From assembly GCA_022769545.1 (NCBI GenBank), contig JALEJS010000006.1, positions 1-64,000 on the forward strand: a stretch of DNA of 64,000 nucleotides, written 5' to 3'. Made by a program: the position numbers and the translations under genes. This DNA comes from Blautia sp. Its GTDB lineage: Bacteria; Bacillota; Clostridia; Lachnospirales; Lachnospiraceae. The notes below the pieces were generated by a model. The model was not told where the DNA came from. It worked only from the letters and a program-made list of their open reading frames with translations, and did no database searches. Positions 7,299 to 15,530 of the stretch are shown piece by piece (positions within the stretch are counted from its first letter, which is position 1; each line of letters begins with the position of its first letter).

Positions 7299-8060
7299 AT
7301 GAAGAATGAATTACTGCAGCTTGGTCCTGTCACGATATACGGATATGGGCTGATGATCGCACTGGGAATTCTCAGTGCATATGTGCTGGCATGCTGTCGT
7401 GCCGGGAAAAAAAATGTGAATATGGATCATGTGTTTTCCCTGATCCTCTGGTGTCTGGCAGGAGGGTTTATCGGTTCCAAAATTCTGTTCTGGATCACGG
7501 AATGGAAAAATGTTGTGGCGAATCCTGCATTTTTGCGCTACACCCTGATGGACGGGTTTGTGGTTTATGGAGGAATACTGGGAGGAATCGCAGCCGGATA
7601 TGGCTATTGCCGGTGGAAAAAGCTGAATTTTCTGGAATATTTTGATTTTCTGATGCCGTCCGTGGCACTCGCACAGGGGTTTGGAAGGATTGGCTGTCTG
7701 TTGGCCGGCTGTTGTTACGGGAAAGAGACAAAGAGTGTTCTGTCTATTGTTTTTCATTCTTCAGATTATGCCCCGAACGGAATCCCGCTGATTCCGGTAC
7801 AGATCTATTCCAGCCTGCTGGATTTTCTGAATATGGCAGTCCTGCTGTGGGCATCCTCACGGAAAAAAAAGGATGGGCAGGTGGCCGGGCTTTATCTGCT
7901 TCTGTACAGTCTGGGAAGATTTCTTCTGGAGTTTCTGCGCGGAGATCTGGAGCGGGGGAACGTGGGAAGCCTGTCCACTTCACAGTTTATTTCGCTTTTT
8001 ACCGCGGCAGCCGGGGCTTTGTTGATTTTTCGCAAAAACCGGATGCAGCGTCATGAATAA
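7299..8060 (+). CDS. lgt: Prolipoprotein diacylglyceryl transferase
   Basis: A 253-residue polytopic membrane enzyme that transfers diacylglycerol from phosphatidylglycerol to the lipobox cysteine of prolipoproteins. The Lgt signature GFGRIGCLLAGCCYG is present near residues 128-142, the N-terminal ITIYGYGLMIA-type segment is kept, and the C-terminal SLGRFLLEFLRGD matches the essential Arg region. About seven hydrophobic segments are seen. It may be one of several copies, as Lachnospiraceae often carry more than one. It is embedded between the arginase-fold gene and the subtilase. Confidence 0.88.
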   Translation: MKNELLQLGPVTIYGYGLMIALGILSAYVLACCRAGKKNVNMDHVFSLILWCLAGGFIGSKILFWITEWKNVVANPAFLRYTLMDGFVVYGGILGGIAAGYGYCRWKKLNFLEYFDFLMPSVALAQGFGRIGCLLAGCCYGKETKSVLSIVFHSSDYAPNGIPLIPVQIYSSLLDFLNMAVLLWASSRKKKDGQVAGLYLLLYSLGRFLLEFLRGDLERGNVGSLSTSQFISLFTAAAGALLIFRKNRMQRHE

Positions 8061-8104
8061 TGAGGGAAACTCATATCCTGTAAAAAAGTATTCGGGAGAA
8101 ATAA

Positions 8105-9850
8105 ATGTTCCGACCGGAAGAAATAGAGGATGGTTTTATCCGAATGCAGCAGGAAGGCGTTTCGCCGGCGCAGAGTGAGGAATATGCGGATTTTATCGTG
8201 AATTACCGGAGAGTTCTCCAGACACCGGGAATTCCTCCGGGAAGCTCTTCGGCCACGGTCAGTGACAACTATCGTATTTTTTATGTGCCGCTGCAGGAAA
8301 TCGGGAGTCTTACGGTGAACGGCTATTCTTATAATTCCATTCCAAGATGCTATACCTGCATGGATCTGGAGGGGCTGCGGGCATCGGGGATTACCCGTCT
8401 GCAGGAGCATCCCTATCTGAAGCTGAGAGGAAAGCACACGGCAGTTGCCATCATTGATACGGGAATTGATTACAGAAATCCCATTTTTATATCAAATGGG
8501 AGGAGCAGGATCGCACGGATCTGGGACCAGACACTTCCGGGCCGCGTGTCGGATCCGGAGGAATCGGAGACGGATATGGTTCCGTATGGCCGTCTGTTCA
8601 CTGCAGAGGACATAAATCGTGCGCTGGAGGGAAAGAACCCTCTGGAGGTGGTTCCTTCCATAGATACGGATGGACATGGAACGGCGCTGGCTGGTCTGGC
8701 GGCAGGAAACCTTCTTTTACAGGAGGGGTTCGGGGGCGCGGCACCGGAGGCCGATATTCTGGTGGTGAAGCTGAAGCCGGCAAAAAAATATCTGAAGGAC
8801 TTTTACCTTCTGTCTTCGGAAAAAGAGGCTTTTCAGGAAAACGATATCATGCTGGGAATCGCATATGCACTGAAATGGGCGCAGGAAATGCACATGCCGC
8901 TGTCCATCTGCCTGGGCCTGGGGACCAGTCAGGGGGCGCATGAAGGGACCGGTCCTCTGAGCGGGTATGTGGATTATGTGACGGAGCTTACGTATGTTTC
9001 TGTCTGTGCTGCTGCCGGCAATGAAGGTGCAGCCAGGCATCATTTTTTCGGGAAACTGAGCCCGTCACAGAAAAGTGTGACCGTACAGATTCGAACGGGG
9101 GAAAAGGAAGAAAGCTTTTCCATGGAATTCTGGGGTGAGGCGCCTCAGAGCTATCAGATGTCCATTCAGTCTCCGACAGGTGAGACGCTGGAAATCAGCA
9201 GTTCACTCGGGCCGGTTACGCAGGAACTGTCCTTTGTGTTTGTGGAGACAAAGGTGCTGGTCAATTATGTGGGAATTGAGGAGCAGACAGGCAAGCCGCT
9301 GGTGTTTTTCCGGTTTGTCCGTCCGGCGGCCGGAATCTGGAAAATCAATGTACAGATCCGGGAGACGGAAAATACGTCATTTCATATGTGGCTTCCGGTG
9401 ACGGGGCTGGTTTCGCCGGATATCTATTTTCTGGAAAGTTCTCCGGATTCAACGGTGACTTCTCCGGGCGATTCTTCCGGCGCAATTACGGTAACCGCAT
9501 ACCGGTATCAGGACAACAGTCTTTACCTTCAGGCAGGAAGAGGGTTTGCACCCAATGGAGATATTACGCCGCACCTGGCGGCCCCGGGCGTGGACATGAC
9601 GGTTCCGCTGCCGGGAGGTGGTTTTGGTGAAGCTTCCGGTACGAGCTATGGGACAGCTCAGGCAGCAGGGGCGGCGGCACTTCTGTTTGAATGGGCGCTC
9701 GTCCGGGGCAATGAACCCTATTTTACCGGAAGAAATGTGAAGAATTATCTGTTAAGAGGAGCCCGCAGAGAAGAGAATATGCAGTATCCGAATCCGGAAT
9801 GGGGATATGGCAAGCTGGATTTGTATCATACGTTTGAATTACTGACGTGA
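8105..9850 (+). CDS. Csp-like subtilisin family (S8) serine protease
   Basis: A 581-residue subtilase with a complete triad: Asp118 (AIIDTGIDY), His191 (DTDGHGTALAG) and Ser514 (GTSYGTAQAAG), plus the oxyanion Asn in AAAGNEG. An insert of about 140 residues lies between the oxyanion Asn and the Ser, as in clostridial CspB/CspC-type proteases. Csp proteases activate the cortex lytic enzyme SleC during germination. No signal peptide is present, in keeping with Csp proteins that act inside the spore. The N-terminal 100 residues would form the prodomain-like part. ATG 8105 follows GGGAGAAATAA. A general secreted-subtilase role cannot be excluded. Confidence 0.82.
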   Translation: MFRPEEIEDGFIRMQQEGVSPAQSEEYADFIVNYRRVLQTPGIPPGSSSATVSDNYRIFYVPLQEIGSLTVNGYSYNSIPRCYTCMDLEGLRASGITRLQEHPYLKLRGKHTAVAIIDTGIDYRNPIFISNGRSRIARIWDQTLPGRVSDPEESETDMVPYGRLFTAEDINRALEGKNPLEVVPSIDTDGHGTALAGLAAGNLLLQEGFGGAAPEADILVVKLKPAKKYLKDFYLLSSEKEAFQENDIMLGIAYALKWAQEMHMPLSICLGLGTSQGAHEGTGPLSGYVDYVTELTYVSVCAAAGNEGAARHHFFGKLSPSQKSVTVQIRTGEKEESFSMEFWGEAPQSYQMSIQSPTGETLEISSSLGPVTQELSFVFVETKVLVNYVGIEEQTGKPLVFFRFVRPAAGIWKINVQIRETENTSFHMWLPVTGLVSPDIYFLESSPDSTVTSPGDSSGAITVTAYRYQDNSLYLQAGRGFAPNGDITPHLAAPGVDMTVPLPGGGFGEASGTSYGTAQAAGAAALLFEWALVRGNEPYFTGRNVKNYLLRGARREENMQYPNPEWGYGKLDLYHTFELLT

Positions 9851-9921
9851 CAAAAAGAAAGAGGGGGCTTCTCCCCGCTTCGTGCTCTGCGCGCCTGAAA
9901 CGGGGGACTCCTTCTGAAATG

Positions 9922-9950
9922 TTGAAAAATGGAACTATATCGTGTACAAT
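9922..9950 (+). promoter_or_regulatory. SigmaA-type promoter of the aldolase gene
   Basis: TTGAAA (9922-9927), 17 bp, then TACAAT (9945-9950) lies about 50 bp upstream of the class II aldolase start. A small GC-rich hairpin with CCCC/GGGG arms just after the subtilase (about 9862-9880) may end the previous transcript. Confidence 0.75.
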
Positions 9951-10001
9951 TAAGAAGTCGAAAAAATCTATATAATGATGAAAAGGGAGGAGTTTTACTT
10001 T

Positions 10002-11090
10002 ATGGATCTTTCAACTTTAGTAAAGATGTCAAATGTTTACGGAAGCAACCCGGCTTATGTTCTGGCAGGCGGCGGTAATACTTCTGTAAAAGACGACACT
10101 ACACTGTACGTAAAAGGCTCTGGCACACAGCTTGCCACAATTAAGGCGGAAGAATTTGTGAAAATGAGCAGAGCACGTCTGAATGAAATCATGAATACCG
10201 AATATCCGGAAAATGACGTGGAGCGGGAAGCTGCATATCTTGCAGATGTAATGGCGGCAGTCACAGACGATGATAAAACCAAACGTCCCAGCGTAGAAGC
10301 ATTGCTCCACAATTTATTTGCCTATACCTATGTACTGCATGTCCATCCTACCCTTGTCAATGGACTGACCTGCGGAAAGGGTGCACAGGTACTTTGCGAG
10401 CAGATTCTTGGAAAAGAAGTGCTCTGGATTGACATCTGCAAGCCCGGATACACACTTGCCCGCATTTGTTTTGAGAAAATGAATGCGTATAAAGAAGCGT
10501 TCGGAAAAGATGTTCAGGTTCTTTTACTCCAGAATCACGGAATTTTCGTTGCTGCAAATACGGTGGAAGAAATCGGTGTTCTGTTTGATGATGTTATCCG
10601 AAAACTGGAGAAGCTGGTAAAAAGAACCGCTGATGTAAGTGATGCTGTCACAGAAGAAAAAGAGCAGGCAGCACAGAAGCTTTCTCAGTTACTGGGACAT
10701 GCGGTGGAAGTTGTACCGGCTGCAGAAGCGGATCATTTTGTAAAAGACAAAACAGCCGCTGCACCACTTCTGAAACCATTCACGCCGGATCACATTGTGT
10801 ATTGCGGACCATACCCGTTATTTGTGGAAAATATTGATCTGGCGAAAAATGCACTGGATACATTTATGGAAGAGAATGACAAAGAACCAAAACTGATCCT
10901 GGTACAGGGCATTGGCGCATTTATCATGGAAGACGATAAGGGAAAAGCAGCAAAAGCGCAGCTTCTGGTAAAGGATGCGATCAAGCTTGCAGTATATGCC
11001 GAAAGCTTCGGAGGTCCGCTGCAAATGACAGACGATATTACATACTTCATCACACATTGGGAAGCAGAAGCATATCGCAGTAAGAAGTGA
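10002..11090 (+). CDS. Class II aldolase/adducin family protein
   Basis: A 362-residue protein. Residues 1-200 form the class II aldolase domain, with GGGNTSVK, a YVKGSGT loop, Glu99 in VEALLHN, and zinc ligands His113 and His115 (HVHP) plus a His in LLQNHGIF. The remaining part is a second alpha/beta region with YCGPYPLFVEN and VQGIGAFIMED, similar to the corresponding part of RhaD/RhaE-type rhamnulose-phosphate aldolase fusions, but the dehydrogenase half is absent. The enzyme probably cleaves a sugar phosphate such as rhamnulose- or fuculose-1-phosphate; the exact substrate is unclear. ATG 10002 is chosen because GGGAGGAG lies nine bases upstream. Confidence 0.82.
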   Translation: MDLSTLVKMSNVYGSNPAYVLAGGGNTSVKDDTTLYVKGSGTQLATIKAEEFVKMSRARLNEIMNTEYPENDVEREAAYLADVMAAVTDDDKTKRPSVEALLHNLFAYTYVLHVHPTLVNGLTCGKGAQVLCEQILGKEVLWIDICKPGYTLARICFEKMNAYKEAFGKDVQVLLLQNHGIFVAANTVEEIGVLFDDVIRKLEKLVKRTADVSDAVTEEKEQAAQKLSQLLGHAVEVVPAAEADHFVKDKTAAAPLLKPFTPDHIVYCGPYPLFVENIDLAKNALDTFMEENDKEPKLILVQGIGAFIMEDDKGKAAKAQLLVKDAIKLAVYAESFGGPLQMTDDITYFITHWEAEAYRSKK

Positions 11091-11222
11091 TAGTCCGGAA
11101 ACATTCCGGACGGAGATAAATGGCTGTCATAGTGAGTATCATAGATGTCAATAGGTAATATCCCCTAAAAAGTCATCTGAAAAATTGTGTATTTAAACAA
11201 CAAAAATATTTAGCCGTCCTAA

Positions 11223-11251
11223 TTGTTTTTGTATCCTTATTTTGATATACT
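11223..11251 (+). promoter_or_regulatory. SigmaA-type promoter of the purine permease gene
   Basis: TTGTTT (11223-11228), 17 bp, then TATACT (11246-11251), about 50 bp before the permease start. The leader is too short for a purine riboswitch, and none of its conserved loop sequences was seen. A TCCGGAAACATTCCGGA hairpin at about 11093-11109 ends the aldolase transcript region. Confidence 0.7.
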
Positions 11252-11299
11252 TTCTGTAGAAAATATTTTGAAATGGATAAGGAACAGCAGGAGGGACGA

Positions 11300-12622
11300 A
11301 TGAAGAGAGGCAGTATTTTTCAGACAGACGGAATTCCGCGGATCAGCGAGGCATTTCCGTTGGCATTGCAGCATGTGGTGGCAATGATTGTAGGGTGTGT
11401 GACACCGGCAATTATGGTGGCGGGAGCCGGTGGGATTTCCAACCGTGACCAGATGATACTGATTCAGGCTGCCCTTGTGACGGCATCGCTTTCTACTTTG
11501 CTGCAGGTATTTCCTGTCGGGAGACGTTGGGGAAAGCCGGTAGGATCTGGTCTGCCGATGATCATGGGGGTCAGCTTTGCCTATGTTCCGAGTATGCAGG
11601 CAATCGCGCAGGGGTATGGACTTTCCACAATTTTCGGCGCCCAGATCGTGGGTGGAGTGACGGCGATTGTCATGGGTTTTCTGGTGCGAAGAATCCGGGT
11701 TCTTTTTCCGCCGCTGATTACCGGAACGGTGGTATTTACCATTGGCCTGTCACTGTACCCCACAGCCATCAATTACATGGCGGGTGGTGTCGGGAGTGAG
11801 AACTATGGTTCCTGGAAAAACTGGCTGATCGCCATTCTGACGCTGACCGTGGTTACGGTTCTGAATCATTTCGGAAAAGGAATCTGGAAACTGGCATCGA
11901 TCCTGATTGGAATTCTTGCAGGATATCTTGCGGCAATCCCGTTTGGACTGGTGAATTTTTCCGGGCTGGGCGAGGCAAAGCTTTTCCAGCTGCCAAGCTT
12001 TTTGCATTTTGGGGTTCATTTTGAAATATCTGCATGCGTGGCAATCGGGATCCTGTTTGCCATCAATTCCGTACAGGCCATCGGGGATTACTCAGCCGTC
12101 ACCATCGGCGCGATGAACCGGGAACCGAAGGACCAGGAGCTGGAGAGCGGAATCGTGGGATATGGCCTGATGAACATTGTGGGGGCTTTGTTTGGCGGAC
12201 TTCCAACGGCGACGTACAGTCAGAACGTGGGGATCATTACGACCACGAAAGTAATCAACCGGTGGGTACTGGGACTGGCTGCATTGATTCTGGGAGTGGC
12301 GGGTGTCGTTCCGAAATTTTCCGCTGTTCTGACGACGATTCCTCAGTGTGTACTGGGAGGAGCGACGGTTCCGGTGTTTGCATCCATCGCCATGACCGGT
12401 ATGAAGCTGGTAGCTTCTGCGGGGATGGATTTTCGAAATTCTTCCATTGTGGGGCTCGCCGCTGCATTGGGAGTGGGCGTATCCCAGGCGACAGCTGCAC
12501 TTGCATCTTTTCCGGAATGGGTTACAACGATTTTCGGAAAATCACCGGTGGTTCTGGCAACGATCATTGCTGTGGCATTGAATATCATGCTGCCGAAGAC
12601 AAAGGAAACGGATGCCGGATAA
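11300..12622 (+). CDS. NCS2 family xanthine/uracil permease
   Basis: A 440-residue transporter with about 12-14 membrane segments. It carries NCS2 hallmarks: the LALQHVVAM opening segment, a GSGLPMIMG stretch, FAINSVQAIGDYSAVTIGAM with the conserved acidic residue, and the ATYSQNVGIITTTKV motif (QNxG) in the ninth helix. It should import xanthine, uric acid or another purine by proton symport; the motif order favours xanthine or urate over uracil. ATG 11300 follows GGAGGGACGA. It shares a transcript direction with hydE 30 bp downstream. Confidence 0.9.
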   Translation: MKRGSIFQTDGIPRISEAFPLALQHVVAMIVGCVTPAIMVAGAGGISNRDQMILIQAALVTASLSTLLQVFPVGRRWGKPVGSGLPMIMGVSFAYVPSMQAIAQGYGLSTIFGAQIVGGVTAIVMGFLVRRIRVLFPPLITGTVVFTIGLSLYPTAINYMAGGVGSENYGSWKNWLIAILTLTVVTVLNHFGKGIWKLASILIGILAGYLAAIPFGLVNFSGLGEAKLFQLPSFLHFGVHFEISACVAIGILFAINSVQAIGDYSAVTIGAMNREPKDQELESGIVGYGLMNIVGALFGGLPTATYSQNVGIITTTKVINRWVLGLAALILGVAGVVPKFSAVLTTIPQCVLGGATVPVFASIAMTGMKLVASAGMDFRNSSIVGLAAALGVGVSQATAALASFPEWVTTIFGKSPVVLATIIAVALNIMLPKTKETDAG

Positions 12623-12652
12623 CCGGCGTGTTAAGAAAAAGAGAGGAATCAT

Positions 12653-13693
12653 ATGGGAATCGCAGAGCGTTTTATAAAAAATCCGCACATGAGCAGGGAG
12701 GAATATGCAGAGCTGCTTGGCATGGAAGGCGATGCGTCCGTGCGGGAACTGCTTCAGACGGAAGCACTTCATCTGCGGGAACGGTATTTTGGAAAAAAAG
12801 TCTATATCCGCGGCCTGATCGAATTTACAAATTACTGCAAAAACGACTGCTATTATTGTGGTATCCGCTGCGGAAACAGAAATGCGAAGAGATATCGTCT
12901 GACAGCAGAGGAGATTCTGGAATGCTGTGAGACAGGGCACCGCCTGGGATTTCGTACCTTTGTGCTGCAGGGTGGGGAGGATCCGTTTTTTACACAGGAA
13001 CGGATGACCGATCTCATCGGGCAGATAAAAAAAAGATATCCGGACTGCGCGCTTACGCTGTCTGTCGGGGAGAAATCCTTCGAGGAGTACCAGGCATACA
13101 AAGATGCCGGAGCAGACCGGTTCCTATTGCGCCACGAGACGGCGGACGAGTCGCATTATCGCCTTCTGCATCCGGAGAAAATGAGCCTTTCGCACCGTAT
13201 GGAATGTCTCTGCAATCTGAAGAAGATCGGTTTTCAGACGGGAGCCGGCTTTATGGTTGGTTCTCCGGGACAGACACTGGAAACACTGGCAGAGGATCTT
13301 CTGTTTCTGGATCGGCTGAAGCCGGAGATGGTGGGAATCGGTCCCTTTATTCCCCATCATGATACCAGGTTTGCAGATCAGCCGGCAGGCAGTGTGTCCC
13401 GCACACTGTATCTTCTGTCGGTGATACGGATTCTGCTTCCGTCGGTGCTGCTTCCTGCGACGACGGCGCTGGGAACACTGGATCCGTTCGGAAGGGAAAA
13501 AGGGCTTGCAGCAGGTGCCAATGTGGTGATGCCAAATCTCTCCCCTCTGAGTCACCGGAAGGAATATGATCTGTATGATAATAAAATCTGTACCGGAGAT
13601 GAGGCGGCGGAGTGCGTGAAATGTCTTGGACGGAGGATTCATAAAGCAGGTTTTGAACTGGTATATGAACGGGGAGATGCGCCGGAAATCTGA
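12653..13693 (+). CDS. hydE: [FeFe] hydrogenase maturase HydE (radical SAM)
   Basis: A 346-residue radical SAM enzyme with the cluster motif Cys62-x3-Cys66-x2-Cys69 in EFTNYCKNDCYYCGIR, followed by QGGEDP, ETADESHYRLLHP and MVGSPGQTLETL, all typical of HydE. HydE helps build the dithiomethylamine ligand of the H-cluster of [FeFe] hydrogenases, together with HydF and HydG. Neither partner nor a hydrogenase is in the window. The pairing with a purine permease has no obvious functional logic. Biotin synthase and PylB are relatives, but the motif set favours HydE. Confidence 0.9.
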   Translation: MGIAERFIKNPHMSREEYAELLGMEGDASVRELLQTEALHLRERYFGKKVYIRGLIEFTNYCKNDCYYCGIRCGNRNAKRYRLTAEEILECCETGHRLGFRTFVLQGGEDPFFTQERMTDLIGQIKKRYPDCALTLSVGEKSFEEYQAYKDAGADRFLLRHETADESHYRLLHPEKMSLSHRMECLCNLKKIGFQTGAGFMVGSPGQTLETLAEDLLFLDRLKPEMVGIGPFIPHHDTRFADQPAGSVSRTLYLLSVIRILLPSVLLPATTALGTLDPFGREKGLAAGANVVMPNLSPLSHRKEYDLYDNKICTGDEAAECVKCLGRRIHKAGFELVYERGDAPEI

Positions 13694-13743
13694 TCGGCCG
13701 CATTCTTGCGGGCTCATTTGTCGGGTAACTCATGATATAAAAA

Positions 13744-13788
13744 AACAGCAGCTTTCTCAAAAAAATACGGAGAGCTGCTGTTTTTTTT
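13744..13788. terminator. Bidirectional terminator
   Basis: AACAGCAGCT pairs with AGCTGCTGTT around a 19-nt A-rich loop, followed by eight T on the plus strand and with A residues ahead for the minus strand. It separates convergent hydE and the phosphofructokinase gene. Confidence 0.85.
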
Positions 13789-13818
13789 GTGATTTCTGAT
13801 TTCGAATAATCGGAGCTG

Positions 13819-15051
13819 TTATTTTCTGTATACAAATACAGGGAGTCCGTCCTCTCCCAGAGGAACATCTACTTTACCCTGGATCAGAGGTTTGGCATAG
13901 CGGATAAAGTCATCGGTGACATCAGAGCCGTCATTGCAGATCCACTCCAGCGGAACGGTCTTTTCTTCATTACAGATCTCATTGACATCCTCCAGACCGC
14001 AGGTCATATGATAGATGCCGTCGGCATCTTCCTGACGGACGAAGGAAATCATCTTTCCGGTTTCTCCTTTCAGTGCAGCCTGCACACCGAATACGCCGGC
14101 AGCAACGGCTTCCTGCTGGTCAGCAGCGGAAAGCATGGATGCCGAGCAGCGCTGGCTGACGTTGAATTCCACAGAACGGGCCTTGACACCGAGACGCTCG
14201 CGAACCAGATTTTCCAGATATTTTCCGCATCCGGCAAGCATTTTATGACCGAAGGAATCGGTGCCGACGGAATTGTCATATTCGCAGATAAAGGTTCCTT
14301 CTGCATCATGGATACCTTCGGATACACAGACAACCACATTGCAGTTTTTCTCAAATGCTTCCTCCACTTTTTTCAGGAACGCTTCCACATCAAAAGCAGT
14401 TTCCGGAAGATAAATCAGGAGCGGATTGTCACCTGTATATTTCCGGGCGAGAGCACTTGCTGCCGTCAGCCATCCGGCATGACGGCCCATGATCTCAATG
14501 ATGGTGACGGACTTCTTTTCGTATACATTTGCGTCCAGAATAATTTCACGGACCGTGGAAGCCACATATTTGGCAGCGCTGCCGAAGCCCGGAGTGTGAT
14601 CGGTATGTACCAGGTCATTGTCAATGGTCTTGGGTTCTCCCATTACACGGATATCGCTTCCGATTCTTTCCGCATAGCGGGAAAGCTTGCTTACGGTATC
14701 CATGGAATCATTTCCGCCGATGTAAAAGAAATAGCCGATGTTCATTTCTTCGAATTTGCGGAACAGCTCCGGGTAAACGGGGTCTTCCAGGGATTCCGGA
14801 AGTTTATAGCGGCAGGAACCGAGATATGCACCGGGAGTATGCTGAAGGTAGCTGAGTTTTTCTCCGGGAAGCGCTTCTGCGAAATCCAGGACAGTGCCGT
14901 TTAAGAAGCCTTCGATACCGTTTTCCATTCCATAAACATGTTCAATCTCATCCGGATGTGCAAGTGCCTCAGACACAACGCCATAGAGACTGCTGTTGAT
15001 AACTGCGGTAGGTCCGCCGGACTGACCGACAATCAGATTTTTCTTTGCCAT
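13819..15051 (-). CDS. pfp: Diphosphate-dependent phosphofructokinase
   Basis: A 410-residue phosphofructokinase. The phosphoryl-donor determinants point to pyrophosphate rather than ATP: Asp115 in GGNDSMD (ATP enzymes have GGDGS) and Lys141 in GEPKTIDNDL (ATP enzymes have PGTIDND). MGRHAGWL and the SVEFNVSQR sugar-phosphate region are also seen. It interconverts fructose-6-phosphate and fructose-1,6-bisphosphate with PPi, reversibly, so it can serve glycolysis and gluconeogenesis. Expressed alone from an extended -10 promoter. The odd GGND in place of GGDD keeps the key Asp. Confidence 0.9.
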   Translation of the reverse strand: MAKKNLIVGQSGGPTAVINSSLYGVVSEALAHPDEIEHVYGMENGIEGFLNGTVLDFAEALPGEKLSYLQHTPGAYLGSCRYKLPESLEDPVYPELFRKFEEMNIGYFFYIGGNDSMDTVSKLSRYAERIGSDIRVMGEPKTIDNDLVHTDHTPGFGSAAKYVASTVREIILDANVYEKKSVTIIEIMGRHAGWLTAASALARKYTGDNPLLIYLPETAFDVEAFLKKVEEAFEKNCNVVVCVSEGIHDAEGTFICEYDNSVGTDSFGHKMLAGCGKYLENLVRERLGVKARSVEFNVSQRCSASMLSAADQQEAVAAGVFGVQAALKGETGKMISFVRQEDADGIYHMTCGLEDVNEICNEEKTVPLEWICNDGSDVTDDFIRYAKPLIQGKVDVPLGEDGLPVFVYRK

Positions 15052-15085
15052 AGTTTTTGTTCCTCCATAAAATTAAATCAGAGAT

Positions 15086-15094
15086 ATTATAACA
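15086..15094 (-). promoter_or_regulatory. Extended -10 promoter of the phosphofructokinase gene
   Basis: On the minus strand TGTTATAAT (15094-15086) gives a TGnTATAAT extended -10 box about 35 bp upstream of the start codon. No good -35 hexamer is visible, which is common for extended -10 promoters. Confidence 0.55.
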
Positions 15095-15118
15095 TATATT
15101 TCGGAAAATGGTATGAAA

Positions 15119-15148
15119 TTTACAAATGTTCTGCGAAAATGGTATAAT
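15119..15148 (+). promoter_or_regulatory. SigmaA-type promoter of the VWA-MoxR operon
   Basis: TTTACA (15119-15124), 18 bp, then TATAAT (15143-15148). It is divergent from the phosphofructokinase promoter and about 85 bp before the first gene of the VWA-MoxR operon. Confidence 0.75.
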
Positions 15149-15236
15149 GAAACATAACAGCCTTACAGCCCGACCTGCCTGTGGAGCATAAGAGCAAGGG
15201 GGAAGGACTGTGAAAAAAGAAGAGGAGGAGAAGACA

Positions 15237-15530
15237 ATGGAAAAACAGCCGGATCTGGAGCTTCTCCTGCTCCGGTTCGACACCGGCCAGGCTTCAGAAG
15301 AAGAAAAACGGCAGCTGAAAAGAAAAGTCCGAACGGCAATGGAGCTTCTGATCCGGCAGGAGAATCTGGAACAGATGGAAATGCTGGAAAAGCAGGGATG
15401 GTATGGAAGGTGCGAGCTGGACAGCTTCATCCGGTTTGCAGGGGAACAGAAAAAGACACTGTCACTGCTGTGGCTTCTTCATTTGAAAAATGATAAATAC
15501 GGATATCAATGTGAGGATTTTATACTTTGA
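15237..15530 (+). CDS. Small helical protein upstream of VWA and MoxR genes
   Basis: A 97-residue, charged, helical protein starting at ATG 15237 after GAGGAGGAGAAGACA; a GTG nine codons upstream is weaker. The N-terminal half (about residues 5-60) is a predicted coiled coil rich in Glu, Lys, Arg and Leu, and the C-terminal half holds a WLLHLKNDKYGY stretch. I do not recognise a family. Its stop overlaps the start of the VWA gene (TTGA), so the two should be translationally coupled. It may be an accessory subunit or client of the VWA-MoxR pair. Confidence 0.7.
   Translation: MEKQPDLELLLLRFDTGQASEEEKRQLKRKVRTAMELLIRQENLEQMEMLEKQGWYGRCELDSFIRFAGEQKKTLSLLWLLHLKNDKYGYQCEDFIL

Noticed and set aside
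11091-11299. Purine riboswitch ahead of the NCS2 permease
   Set aside because: The transcribed leader after the promoter is only about 45 nt and lacks the conserved junction and loop sequences.
12034-12930. A 298-residue plus-strand frame across the permease-hydE junction
   Set aside because: It is frame-shifted relative to both real genes and shows only Gly/Arg/Ser-rich shadow sequence.
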